NCBI GenBank assembly: GCA_022829145.1
Contig: CM040758.1
Location: 18,549,075 to 18,613,074 of the forward strand
DNA from: Albula goreensis
Taxonomy: Eukaryota; Chordata; Actinopteri; Albuliformes; Albulidae
Reading direction: 5' to 3'
Length of the DNA stretch: 64,000 nucleotides
This document shows positions 40,262 through 55,200 of this stretch, in pieces. The notes under the pieces were generated by a model. It made no database searches. It was not told the origin of the DNA and was given only the letters and a program-made list of their open reading frames with translations. The translations under genes and the position numbers were made by a program. The first letter of the stretch is position 1, and the number at the start of each line of letters is the position of its first letter.

Positions 40262-43200
40262 TCACCTCCTGGCCAACTGGGCCTCTCTCCGGCTGAAGCG
40301 GGTGCAGGAGACGCAACAGGCTGTTCTGTAGTAGGAGTACACGCACAGGCGCGCCTGCACTACCACGTTGCAGTTGTAGTACATGTCCTGGCAGTTCTCA
40401 TCTGTGCAGGGAGGAGGACAGACACAGGGCTTGTAATGGCCACAGGCTCCAATCATTGGAAGATTTTCACTGACAGCATTACTGATGTACACACGTCTTT
40501 TTTCATTGATAATTTTTTTGTAATTACATTTTCTTAAATGAGGAATACATTATGGTCCCCTACTAATCCAGGAGAATGGGAGAGTACATGCAAATATTCA
40601 GCAGCAAATCCATCTAACATAAAACATTTTATTGACAGAAAAGTAATAAAGCAGGAAATCCTGAATCATTGTGCATGAAAATAATGACTTTTGGTTAAAA
40701 TGGAATGAAAACAAGCAGGCTTACCGATTTCAGGGACACAGGGCTGTGTGTTGCATTCCTCTCGGTCGTCTGGGGTCAGGGAGGGGTCGCAGCCACTGCT
40801 GGGGGTCATATCATCCGCTAGGCAACGCACCTCTCGCACCCGGTACCCCCCCTCACAGGACCGAGAGCACTACAGAAAGAGACTACATACTAGTATACTG
40901 TAACATTATGACTTTGCAGTCATTTGAGAACTTGCATATGACTAATTATATCATATACAGTTGATTGGGAACCAAGGACACATTTAGACTTCCAGCTACT
41001 GTTAAAAAGCATAAAATCCTTTTTAAAATCACTAAAAATGCTGGTATGAACCATTTTTATTAATTTTACGATAAATTGCCATAATGAATTCACATTAGAG
41101 TTACATGTTACTACCTTCCATTAATACTAAATTATCACTTTGCCTTTAAACCAAGAAAATATTAATCATGATAACAGTGGCACTTACTGAGCTCCACTCC
41201 GTGACAAACCATTTGGCCCCACACCTCTTCAGGTGGCAAGGGCGGGAGCTAGGGGGACAGGGCAGATGGGTGCAGTTTGAGGGCGTGGTCACTTCCAGGC
41301 TGCCGTTGCTATGCAGAAGGCAGACCACAGTGCGGCTCTGGGTGCCATTCCCACACTCTGCAGAACACTGGGGAAACAGGATGCTTCACTGAGACACATA
41401 TGGCACATACAGAAGCACCAAACACCAGTCAGTCATCTTCCCATTCAGGGAAGAGGGATTGGGATTAGGGGTGTGTGTGTGTGTGTCAGTTTTGGGTCAA
41501 TTTTGTGTGTGTGTATGTATGAGTATCATCTGTATATTTATGTGTACATTTAAACTTACGTGTATCATCTGTACATTTACGTTTGTATGCATGCGTGCAT
41601 ACATGGTGTACGAGTGTACATTGTGTGTTCATGTGTTTATGTATGTTTATGTGCATATATTTATCAGAATTTCATGCACTGAAAGTTGAAATGAACTGAG
41701 TGCACTGGTTTTAGAAAATCACTTGTCAGACCTGCCCCCATGGTCCTGTGTACCACTCCAACTGGTGCTGGCAGGGGCCGATGTCGCAGGGGGTCAGCTC
41801 TTCCGGCCTCTTGTCGTCACAGCTGTCCAGAGGCAGGCTGCTGATGTAGTTCATAAGACAGACCACCGTCCTGCTACGCCTGCCCTCCCCGCACTCTGCT
41901 GAGCACTGGGAAGAGACATCCAGACCAGCACCACTGATTATTCACATACTCTGCTGAGCACTGAGCAGAGACATCCAGGCCAGCACCACTGATTATCCAC
42001 ACACTATGTAGAGCACTGAGAAGAGACAAAACACTGATAAAAAATGCACAACACTCTTCCTAGTATTGACTAAATCACGACAGAAACAGTGATTGAGAAA
42101 ACCCCATACAAGAGCGTCAGACACCCACAGTCCTCTGTTCATTTGAACTCTTCATTTAATAGTAGATATGCTGATGTTCATGGCTATGAGTGCTAGCTGT
42201 CTTCCTTCAGCTTCCACTGCTCTAACGAACTTGTGCATTCCTAGTAAGTTGATCTAATTAAGAGTCTTAACTAGGTGAATGTAATGCAACAGAAACACAC
42301 AGTTCCCCATGTTTTGGTTAAGCAGAAATAAGAACATTTGCGATGAGAAATAAAAGCCCAACCTTCGCTTAGTGCTGACAACATCAGGAGCACGCATTAC
42401 ACATATCTGACCATCACCACATTAAGCCAAACGCTCATCAGAAACATTCACACTAATTAAGGTGACAATTCCCCCAACTCACTAAAATACTGACAAAGGG
42501 GAAAAGCAAGTGTGTTTTTGTATCACAAAGAAAACAAAAGCGGGGTAAGATATTTCTGATTGGCTTGCATGGTTTCTGGCCCCTCACAGGAGTTGATAGT
42601 CCTCTAGATCACCTTGTCGTATAAAGAGAAAAACGTCCCTCAGATCACAGCAGTGATCAATACCATCAGAATGCTAACCAAAACAATGAACCACTAGCCA
42701 TAATATCAGCAAACCAACCACAACATTGGAACGCTTAGCAATAACATCAGGACGCAACCATAATATCAAAGGACTAAAAACTACACCAGACCACGAGGAA
42801 CAACCTCAGAGAGTGTGAGCCACAACATCCAAACACTAACGGCAAGATGATGACATTTACTCTGACATCAAAACACCACATCTGAACACAAGCCACAACA
42901 TCAGAGTGCTCAGCACTCATCAGAACATAACTGCACCATCAGAGAACATCAACTAAAAACTCATCAGAGTACTAATCACAACATTGGAACACAAACCAAA
43001 ACATGGTGACACTAATCACAACATTGTAAAGGAAGCCAACTTATCAGAGCACGAACCAAAACACTGGGACATGAACTGCAACTAAAATACTAACCACAGC
43101 CCTGGAAAAACTAACAACAGAATCAGAGTTAAAATTACAAGCTTTGGTAGACTAACTTCGACGCTGTAACGTGAGCCATGATTTTGTAATACTAATCTGG

Positions 43201-46200
43201 ATGCACTAAAATGCATGGTAGGCACCTTCCTGCCTCACCCTGTCGCTCCAGCGTGTGAAGAACCAGCTGCGGGCACAGGGCCCCGAGTCGCAGTTCTGCA
43301 CGTCCTCAGGACGCAGCTGCATGTTACACTCCTCGTCTGTCACTACATCTCCCAGGTTATCCACACACCTGACCTCCCGCCTCCGCTGGCCCACCCCACA
43401 CGGCACCGAACACTGAGGGAGGGAGAGAGTGGGCAGGGAGAGAGGGCAAAGGTGAGGCCGTAAAGGCAGTAAAGAGAGGGGAATGTGTGATTAGTTGTAA
43501 TCAATTTTACGATAAATTGCCATAATGAATTCACATTAGAGTTACTTGTTACTACCTTCCATTAATTATCTTCTTTTAGCTGTTCAATTGTTTTCTTGTT
43601 TTACAATTGAAAACTGAAAATGAATCGAAAATTACAAGGATATATGACAGCTATCAAAACAGAGTTTGAGGATACAAAAAATATCCTGTGAAATATAAGC
43701 AGCAGATCGCATAACATTAACACCACAGCAAACACATGTAACACTCTGCTGATGGCAATGGCAGTGATCCAGCTGCGAACAGAACCTGCAGTCTTTGCAA
43801 CTGCATTTCCATTTCCTTATCCATTACACTACTGTGCAGCTCGGCTCTGTTTTGTTATTTTGTTGTTTTGCTGGGGTGATTTTTGCAGTCTTTTAAATTG
43901 CCTATGAACGACTGCGCGTGCTTGCATTATGTCTTGGTTTCCAGAGTTTCTGCCAAATACAAACCGGAGTCCACTCTGAGCGGATGTGCCACTCACTGCA
44001 GATCTTCAGCTGGCAGGAGGCTGTGGTCTCTGGCTGCTCCAGGTGCCGGCACTGCCACTGGGCCGCGGCTGTGAGGGTGCCATTCCCCAGGGGCTGGCGG
44101 CACAGGACCTGCCGGTGCTGGACCCCAGGCCCACAGGTCTTACTGCACTCAGACCACTCACCCACGTCCCAGCTGCAGGGACAGGAGAAAGAGTCGTAAC
44201 ATGGTGGGTGATGTGCACAGACACAGCATCTCTCTCTAACGCAAGACAGAAACAGGGAGGTACTGAGACACATTGGCCTGGATTCATGGGAATTCAGTGA
44301 TAAAGATAAAATATGATGTGACATATCCCAGCTGTTCCTCCATAACGCATATATGGATCATTATTGTTCATTTAATACTCATCCTTGACTCTGACTTACA
44401 ACAGCAGCTATGATTTTTTTTTTTTTTGACATTTAACACGTTTGGTGAAATGAGCACAATTACCTAAATTAATGTCAGAAAATACATTTGTGATGAAAAT
44501 AAAATTATAGCTGTGAATCATGTTCTAGGATATATATATATTTTTTTTTTTTTTTGCTGAATCAAGGCAATCATGTAAGAGCCCGATGACATTATGGGAG
44601 TTGGGGAGGGGGAAGACTGTGGTCACCTACAAGGCAGGGCAGGGCTGAGTGTTGCAGTCCTCGGCCTGAGGGGCTGGGTGCTGGGCGAGCTCACAGAGGT
44701 CCCCTGGAACCGTAGTGCCAGTCACTTGCTCCACGCAGCCAAACAGTACCTGACGCCTGCCTGCCCAAACACACACAACCAGGGATGAATGCAGAAATAA
44801 GCAATTATTAGCCTTTCAGCTATATGATTAATCTATCAACTATGCAGACATGATAAACATCAATATAAAATTTCTTATGTGCATTCATGTCGCATGTGAA
44901 TATGGATCATGTCATCTGTAAAATACATGATTAAGCTGACCACTGTGGCTGTTGCCAAAATGAATGTTAATTTTCTATGTTTGCTATGTTTTGCTGAAAA
45001 AGTGAGTCAGATTTCTGATTTCTGTCTGAAAGGTTATATAGATGTTCTTTTGGACATTGCTCATCTGGGGTCAAGCGGACTGCCTTACTGATACAGATGT
45101 AGCATCCAGACACATCTGTAAACCCAGGTCCATGAGGACCCTTATGCAGATATGTGTCCTGTTTTCTGCTCACTTTCATCCAACACTGGAATTTATTATC
45201 TGCCTGGAACATTGCAGCTGCATTGACATGACTCTATCAAACAAGTCTCCATCTAGAGTGTTTTTTTGTCTCTTCTAGACAGAAACAGTCCTGCAAGGGG
45301 TCTTTAAGGCCAGCGAAGCCATGGTCTGCTGTGAATGTACTTGCAACAAGTATAATGGATTTGATATCAATAATGACATATCATAAATTACAGCTGAAAC
45401 AACCAGGCCCATTTCAGTGGGAGAGCAGACCAGTGGACCTGGCTGCCCATGTAAGCAGCAGCAGGCTGTGAGGCTTCACAGAGCAGGGTCTGGTAATGTA
45501 GGATGTTCCAGCTGCATTATGTTTCTCTGTTGTGGCAGAGAACACAGTTTGGAGTTTGGAGGTAAGATTTCTTCCTTAAAGAGATTTTCATTCCTTGCCA
45601 ATTTTTTTTCTTCAGTTTCGGAGGAAAGAGAGAGTGGAGGTAAGCAAGGTCAGTCATAATTGGGTGGGTTGAAATGCTGTGAATTTCCTTAGTCTCAGCC
45701 AATTTACTGTATTTAGACTGATGTGGCAGTAAATGGCCCTGCTCATATCCACCCGGTATGCAACAGACTAGAACTCAGCCAGCATGAGCTGGCAAGAACG
45801 TTGTCTTGCCTGGTTATGCTTTTTGTAAAATCTCATTTTGGTAAAAACAAATTTTGTGTCACATTCTTTTAGCTGCAGAACGGGCTGAGTGTGCTGATTG
45901 GATCATGTGTTCTGTATTTATTTGTTTTGCCATCAGTGGTTAATGTTACTGCGGATTTTATTTATTTTCATGGTGGTTTCAGGAATTATCCTAAATTCAC
46001 AGTAAGCCCAACGACAACAAGTATGGATTCCAATTGTAGCAATGATTGTGGAACTGTAGAAAATCCAAGTTTCATAGGCTTTTGAAGCCAGGTCAGAAAT
46101 TAAAGGGTGTTGATTGCACCAGCTGTCCAGCACACATTGATGTGGCACATCTATCTAGGGTTGAACTTCTGAGCCTTTAGCCTCCTAAGATCCAAGAAAT

Positions 46201-49200
46201 AAAAAGCAACTGCTCTCCCACCCCCTTCCATCACAAAGTTTTAATATGAAATAATAAATATGAGAAGAAGAAGGAGGAGAATCACCTGGTCTTCCACTTG
46301 GCTAATTTAATGCTCTCTGTCCCATCTTGGATTACCATCCCTAAATTCCTCCTCTGCAGACTCTCCTTTTTGTTCCAGCTAAACTCTCGGGTTCTCAGAG
46401 GAAACCTGCAATTGACCCCTGACCCGCTGATTACACTGTGGCCCTTTAAGAGCTAAGTAACTTGAAGTTGAGGGGAGAAGTTCTTTAACATTTTTAAAAA
46501 TAAAGCCATTTACCAGTTGAGGTTAACAAATTATAATTACAGCACTTGGAAGAGCAGAACTGAACTGAAACACAAGAAGCCTTGAGGGCAGTTCACGGAT
46601 TCCTCAGGAGCTCCAGTGTTAGAGCAAGAGAGCACCTGACGCTACAGTAGCTCTCATCAGCTGGCAGTAACATGAAATTAACTGGCAGGTTATTTCATTT
46701 CATAATTGCATATTGTATGGTTGTGTTAAAATGATATAATTGTCTTATATTAGAATCTTATAATTAAATGTATTTTACTGAATTGAACTGTGCTACCATT
46801 TAAACAAAGACAACTACTAACTGTAATGCATGGCACATGTTTTGAGACAAGAAAGCCTTGTGAAATGTGTTGCTCATGGGATCATGCTGGGCCATACCTG
46901 TCCCACAGGTGGCACTGCAGAGTGTGGTTCCTGTTCGTCTCCAGGTGTACGGAGAGAGTTGTGCAGCGGGGTGTTCGGTGGTGTGAGGGATGGGGTCAGA
47001 GGGGACCTGGTTCGGATGGACCCCAGCATCCGAGTTTTCATTTCCACTGACGTCTGTAGAAGAGAAGCCCTGTCCATTCACTGCATTCTGCTGCTGTGTC
47101 TCCACTGGACAGGAAGAGCCACGAGAACAAGTCAGAAAGTGATGAGAGGAAGTTTTATTTCAACCTGGGGATAACTTGCTACGGGCTGAAATCACTGGAG
47201 AGGGCTAGCGTTTCCACCTGAACCTGAAGTGATTTTAAGTTCAGGCATGATTTTTTCATTCACATGTGGGGTTGGGTTTCACCCTCCATTATGCTCTTGA
47301 ATAGATCATGTGTTGTGTCACTTTCATGAAAAATAACCGGCCGGTTGGATGGGCAGGTCAAAGCTCCTCCAGGGTCAGCACAGGGACAAGTTGTCCTCCT
47401 CGACTGCTGTGGTGGTCATGGGAAAAAGCCGGCGAGACTGGAGGTGTTTACTTGTCCGCATCTGGTACCACTAAAAACCATCACTGGGAAACAAAACTGC
47501 TCCCAGCATCGTCCCGTTTGACAGCGGAAACACACAGCGGGCTCGAGGCAGGTCAGAAACATCAGCACATAATATGTATCCCGGGATTGCTTTTATTCCT
47601 AAGCGAAACTGTCCATATGCGTCTTTCTCTTCCTGGGCAAATGTATTTCTTTTATAAGACTTATTTCCATGTTACAGGGTGTGGAGATATCCTGAGACTA
47701 CAAAATCAGCTGTTTTCCAGTTTTCATGAAATTTCACTTTTCTTTATCATGTTCACCCTAAAATAACTTATACCAACCATGAATGCATTACGGCAAGTGA
47801 GATGCCATGGCTTTTATTTGTACAGGATTTACACTTTGTCGTCACAAACCAAACCTATCACCTTGTACCTTATGCTTTTGCCTGATCAGTTAATTGCAGA
47901 ACTTGTAAAAGCTATAAGTGATGAATGCATGAAGATTGAAAAATGTTTTTTTTGGTTGTGGTCTGATAAAGCTCCTTTTCATATTTTATATTTTTTTTGT
48001 TCTGCGGTCTGCTTTCCGTCCAGACTCTGCACTCACCCAGGGGCAGGACGTCTGACTGGGGGCCGCGGTTGCTCCTCCTGGGCAGTGTGTATTCATAGAA
48101 CACACTGGGGCTGGGCTGCTGGTAGATCAGCTGGTATGTGAGGAGACAAAGCATTGCGTCACACTTATATACTGTTGGCCATTTACCAATGTCATTACAC
48201 TGTAATGAAGCCAGGGGATAAAGTTCACACAACTACATTGTCTGCTATTTGCCAGTGTTATTATAATGCAAATAACCTGAGTATAAGTTGCTATGCCTAA
48301 CACTGTCGACCATTTCCTTATGTTATAACTCTGTAATTACAACAATCCCTCTGCAACTACAAGTGTTTATATTTTGGTTTGGGTTGATTTTGTTGTTGGA
48401 TTTGTGGTGTGGTAATGGTAAACTCCTGCTTGGAGTACCCTAACAGTACACTAATAGTGACAATATTTCATTAATTTTAGTTTAAGGTGATTCAAACACC
48501 TGGTGATACAGGAATTAGTGGTTTTATATCCCACCAAATTATAGTAACTTGCTAAACATAAGTGAGCCAAAAATTAATGTTGCCTAAAATTCCAGAGTAG
48601 ACCTTAAAGTTAGGGTAAGACATTAGTCTTGGGATGTTTGGGTCATGTGCGTTATTATACAGACTACAATCTAATATGCGACTAATTTGTTATACATTAG
48701 TTATACAGTAGTTATACAAAGTAATTACACTTCTTTATTGGTGACCTATTTCTAACTCTTGAGAAGGAGCTCCTCTCCATTATGCATTACAAAACTTTGC
48801 AAGGGAACTTTTCAGATATCTGCATTGCCCTGATTTGTTCCAAGCAAATGATTATGCATATGAAAAATGTCATTTTTGGTTGTTAATATTTCAGTAAAAG
48901 TTTGGGTCTGAGTGGCAGTAGGTGCCCTGGTTTCTCTCACATAGAGGACTAGCTCCTGGGTAATGGGTCCGGGAGCTGTGATGGACTCCCCGGTTTTGCT
49001 GCGGATCTCATTGGGTCGTCTGTATGTTAGCTCTGTCCCAGCAGCGAAGAAAACGCCAGGCCTGTCGATGGCCCAGTTCCCATTAATGACAGACTTGCCA
49101 CCTGGTGTTCTCAGAGCTGAAATAGACATGGGCAAACAGTTGGTATCCATACATGGAAAAGGGCCAGACTAATGGCAGAGAGGCAACTTGTTGCACTAAT

Positions 49201-52200
49201 GTTACTAATAATGGTGAAATAAACACATGAGACTGGTTTTCACAAACAGCAACAGAGCACAGATGCACTATCCAAAGATAACCAATTACAGAGCATTGGT
49301 ACATATAACAAACTCTGCTTCACTGTTGTTTAAACAGATGGAAGTGCTTCAATGAACATGTCTTATGAAAAAACAAATCTGTCTGAGCTGAAAATAATGT
49401 GTGCCTGAGCTGAAAGATGAAGATTAGGGCTTTGCAGAGCTCCTCTGACCCAGGTAGTTCCTGCTCTTCACGGTCTCCTGTATGCGGATGTTCTGGGCTC
49501 CAAGGGGGATCTCCAGGATCTTGTGGTAGCCCACCGAGAGGAAGGAGCGAGAGAATGTTCCACTGACCACCTCACAGGACGAGCCGTCCCCTTCACACAC
49601 CCCACAGATGTCCACCTGGTATCCTTCACACGCTGGCTCCTGAGAAACACACACACATACACACACACTTTTCAGGTTGGAAATATATGTGTATGCAAGA
49701 CTCTATAGCAAATATGAAACTTTGCTAAATTGATAATTAGACTGTGAAAATTATGCTAAAATGTATAGTAAACCAACCACACTGAATAGGAGCAGAAATA
49801 ATGTACTTCAGAAATAAACATTTAAATGCAAGTGGTTCAAGCACAAAATTCATGCTTCATTTTTCTTTTTTCAGTACTTTAATTGCATTTATTTCTCTGC
49901 ACAAAGGCATGCCACATGTCTCACGCACAAGACCGGACTGCATTTTCACAGCAATCCACTGCCATGATCTCATATTGTTAGGGGTAGCAGCTTTTTCCTA
50001 CATTAAATATTTTTCCTCTTTTATCCCAAACAAATACATCTGCGGTATGAATGTGTTCAAATTCCTGGGGTTTTTGTTTTAAAAAAGGAGGGAGAGACTG
50101 AGAGACAGAAAGAAAGAGTGGGCTACATGCTGAAGATTACAAGAATAAATTTGATCTAAGATGACCAAACAGTGGTGTGGATGATGGAGAACACGGTCAG
50201 CTCAGTGACAGAGCAATCCTGCTCAAGACTACGTCAGAATTTTACTGATCTTCTCTCTGTACAGAGTATGACTATATATACACCATTCACTATGCCCCAT
50301 GGCAAAAACGAGTAACACTGCATTTAGAAGGAATAAGACGTGGAACGTCGTTTTGATAAGCCACAGAGAGAGATTCATTATGTTTCCATACTTCCATTAG
50401 AAATCATAGTTCAACACAGCAGCTGTGATATTTTTACTATTGCAAACCATATGGAAACCTGCACTGCTGAAAGGCCAACGACGGTTCACCGCTTGGCCCA
50501 CGGTCAATCGCTGAATCTTTATTGGTAGTAAAATGGCTGGGGTATTTTGGCCTCCGTTCCCAGCGCCGTCCAGGTGTCCGGGTCTCTAATGTGGGTTGAG
50601 AATTTTCAGGCACAGTGCCATTACCACTGGGTGAAATAAAGTAAATATCTGACAGTATCTTGACATGTTTTTGATATGTTAAAGAATACAGACCATTTCT
50701 GAAGCACATATGTAGTTTCCTTACTATGCACCCTAACCTGACAAATATTAAATCCAGGTTTAACTTTGAATTAAAACTACATTTAATATTTTAATTTCCC
50801 CTGTTCCAATCTCTCTGTGACAAAGCAGGCAGCACTGACATTTTTGGAAGTTGGATTTGACGGATGGATAAACGTTGCCATTCCTGACTTTAAACACTCT
50901 GTATGTGAACACAATAACAGGCATTTGGAGCATATACAGACATTCAGGTATCTCCTTAAAACATCTCCCCTCTTCAAAAACATAAAATTTAAGAAATCTC
51001 TTCATACTGGTCCCTTTTAGCTCCCTCCTTTCCGTCCACTGTCTCCACTGTGTATGGCCTCCAGTGCTCTCTCGTAAAGCAGTCTGATATGTAAGATTAT
51101 TCACAGTGAAGAATCTCCACATTGCACTGTCGCCAAAGCACTCACACACACTGTCTGGGAGCAGGGAACTATGACACAGTAAATGCAGTCTCGCTCTGGT
51201 TGCTGCCGCTTCACTGCAGAATGGTTAGCTGTTTCTATATTTTGTTGGAACACTTTTGCTACTCTGGTTGCCGAGGACAACGACACCAGCTGGGTGGATG
51301 TTGTAAAATTATTTCTCTCACTCCACCCTAGATTCTGCCTTCCTTCTTAAGCTTGGATCGCAAAATTAGAGCTTAAAATATTGTAAAATTAAAAAATGAT
51401 ACAGAACAAAAAAGGCTTATGATTCATTTTGCAGGTCCAGACATTTTTGGACTGATCCAATTAAAAGCCAGAATCACTCAAAGTATTTCATGTGGCGTTC
51501 CATACAATGTCAGGATTACAATTCCTTGTGGAAAAATATCAGTGTGTCATCATACAGGTACTAATGTGTGAGTGACAAGATAATGTATTGAACCAGGATA
51601 CAGTTGTCTACTGATTATCGTTTGGAATAGAAATGTCAAGCTCAATCTGAGTAAAAAGTTGGAGTTTATCATATCAGCTGGGAGTGTGTGATGAGGCGAG
51701 ACGAGGCTTGAGACATGAAGCTGTACTCTCAGAGGTAAGGGCTAAGAGCACAGAGAAAAGCCCTGAACGGCTTGGCTTCTTTCTGAATGCCCAGCTAGGA
51801 ATTAAAGACAAACATACGCAGAGTAGACACTGAACTGTAAGAAAATTTTCAGTAAGTTGTGTACAAAAAAGGTCAAATTGGACAGTGAATAATTTCTTTT
51901 TTTAGATAATCCATTTCTAGAACTAATTATTCACTCTTACCTGTTTCTCTGATATGCGTGACTTATTTCCGTTTTTGTTTTAATCTGATATTTACTTTTA
52001 TTAGACAGGCAGGTTAACACTAATGTCTACCACTGCTCATTTCCCAGACATTCTACTGCATTAGTCACTTACAGCTATTCATTAATTTGTATCCAGCAGT
52101 TACTTTCTGTTGGATACAAATGTGATTCTCTGCGATCACAGCACTGAAACATTTGCATAAATGTAATCATTTGTACAATGAACACAAAAAGTGGGAGGCA

Positions 52201-55200
52201 AGAACAACCCCTATAGATTTTATTTCCCATCCCGGCATGTTCTCATAATCACTGTAATAATCATAATCCAACATGCTTGTTCTGCCCTATTATTAATTAT
52301 AAATGTACAAAAAGATGATACAAAAATTGTGAAGACAAGCATTTATAGAGATAAACAAAATAAACCTGTCCTCCTCTGGTCGTTTTACATAGCAAGTCAC
52401 ATTTACAGCCACCCCATCCCTGCTGGAAATGTGGCAACGCAGGTGGCAGAAAGATGTTTTTCCATTAAACAGGAATTTTTAATGGAAATTGTACAGAAAT
52501 ATTTACAAATATGTTACAATAACAAATAAATTTCTTTCTCTGTATTGTGAAATATCTCACATTTTTACTATGCAGCAGTAATAATCCACTAATTTCCTCT
52601 TTTACATTTTGTTGCTGTTCTTGCCAAGGAGAATGTATTTTTAGTCTTTTTTGTTTTCTTTTTTGCTTTGAGAATCAGCCAGCATTCTGAGAAGAACATA
52701 TCTTTATTAAGGTTTTGCAGAAGATTTAGTAGAGGATGTAAAGTGGATTCAGTTAGTAGACTTTTAAGCCATAATTCTACTTTTGGCAGAAGCACCATCA
52801 GGCTTCAAGTCAAACAGTTGTTTCAAATTTCCCTGGATTTCTCCTATAGATGAGCAATAGTAAAATCTTAATGATAATATCATTTTACTCCATGACTAGT
52901 ATTAATATATTGATAAGATTTCCTTTATGATCAATTTTATGTAATGTCAAAGAACACCTGATTGATGTACAATCATAAAAGCAACACAATGTAAAATTCA
53001 TTTTAATAAGTAATTTAAAATCACCTTCTGCTATAATTATATTTGTTTGTGTCCAATAATGAAATTTTACAAGACATATATGCTAAATTTCATTTCATGA
53101 TATTTAGATCTAAAGATCACAAAATGCAACAATCCAGTTCTTTCATTGAGCCACTACATACAAAAGTGAACTAATAAAACTGAAGGTTGTGATTTAAGAT
53201 GTTCAGTGCAAAATAAAGACTGCAGTCCAGTCCTGATCCTGGTTTTGGCAGCAGCTCATCAGTCTTTAAAATATGCTCCACTCAGTATCCACCAAATTCA
53301 CAATTTCATCCCTGCTCTTACCTTCCTATGGACAATAATGCAATTAACTACAGCACCAAATGTTATCAAGGAAAAAGTGAACAGAATAAACAGCTCAGAG
53401 TAGCGCTCAGACCATGACCAAAACTGTAGTTCAATCCTCCGTTATGGTTTACATAAAATTATAAAACAGAGGTTTAAAACACAGGCCAACCACATCCTCT
53501 GCCTGTTTCAACTATTTAAATATCCAGCACAATTACATGTGTTTTCTCTCCGCTACTTTAACAGTAAGAGAGCTGAAAGGGGCGATCGGTGACTTGGCCA
53601 TTCCTGGAAGAGGAAACCACAGAGATTAGCCATGTGGTGATCGGCATAACTGATGTACAAAATTGAAGAAATGTGCCAAAAAAACAGATTCCTCCGCTCG
53701 AATGCAGAGAACGCATGAGGGGTCTCATTGGCCTGCTTTCCAAATGACTCCATCCACACCATATGGAAAATCATATTCTGCGCTCCTTGGATGCAGATCC
53801 TGCGTAGATGTGCATTTTATTGCCTCTGAGATACAGTTCATCCATCCTTATTTCTTTTCTCTTCTCGGTATGACATGGTTGTACCTGATGATAATCTACG
53901 TGAAGCTGGAGCCCAGGGAGAGTGACTGGTTGAACACATGCAGCATTCATACATAGGATCACTGGCTTTGCATGATCATGGAGCATCATGCAAACTATAT
54001 ACCCGGGGTCCATTTCATCAAGTTTTATTTACGTTTTCAAGTTACAGTTATATATATATATATGTGTGTGTGTGTTAAGTGACAACTGTAAGGTAAAACT
54101 CCCACAGTGATCCTCGGCCCCATTTAAAATGTGATTAACTGCAGTTGTGGGCATTGAACAGTGTTGCCTGACCTCTGACCCCTGGCAGGACATCACAGCA
54201 GGGTAATTCCCATCAATACCACTCTGCTCCAACCCTCCCCTGCCCCTTCTAGCTTGTCCAGCTCTCATCGTGCTACACTATAAAATGCTGGATTTCACAA
54301 CGCAGAGCAAGGAGCACAGTAATAACTCAGCTCACTTCAATTGCTTCGCCGACAGCGCATGTTTGTTTCAAAACAATTTTAGACCCCACGGATCTACAGT
54401 ATTTGGTCTGCCTTTGATTACAGCAGAGCTGCAGTGGATTATTGATTTAGAATGCAAAAATGCATGCACACGCATGTGTACACACACACTCACACACACA
54501 CACACATCATATGCATAGCACACAACAAAATCACACTTGCAGAGATAAATTGCACACTTTGTGAAGATAGGCTTCATCACTTTACATGGTGACATTGACC
54601 ACTGCAAAATGAGAAGTGGTTTGTGTAAAAAAGTGATTTGGAACAATTACATTAAAATATCCAAATGGATCTTATGTCAATTTTTCCCTTTCATCAGTGC
54701 TCTACAGTGCAAATTATAGACACATTCATACTCTGAGACACTCTTCATATCAGCACAAATTATATTAAAGGTAAAATGAACACGGTTTTTATAGTCTCTC
54801 AAGTTTGCATCTCAGATGTGTACTTGATATTGGGAAAAATCTCTGTTAGGGGAAATTCTTCTTTGCTTTCAAACTGTACTAAATCTACATTATATTTCAA
54901 ATGGGCATCAGAACAAATACAGATTTCCTTGGTTTGACTATGATAGTAATAATGTTATTTGGCGCATGTCACTAGAGGGTCTCTATGGGAGCAAAATTAG
55001 AGAATGTCATTCCTTGTGTTGACTGCACATCAATCAAACCCTTATGCTCAGCGGTTTAGGCAAACTAGCTCATACCTCCCCACTGAGCCTGTCACAATTA
55101 AAAACACGCTCCATGAAGTATATCACAAATAAAGTGAACCCTCCAGCCAGGATATATTCTGTCCACATGTGCATATATGTTTTCTCTTGAGAATAAAATT

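Noticed and set aside
50437..50709. - strand frame as a missing thsd4 Cys-rich exon
   Set aside because: Too few Cys, no match to the THSD4 Cys-rich pattern, and no fitting splice sites.
51101..51331. Opposed 60-70 codon frames in thsd4 intron 1
   Set aside because: Chance-length frames without start context, splice sites or similarity.
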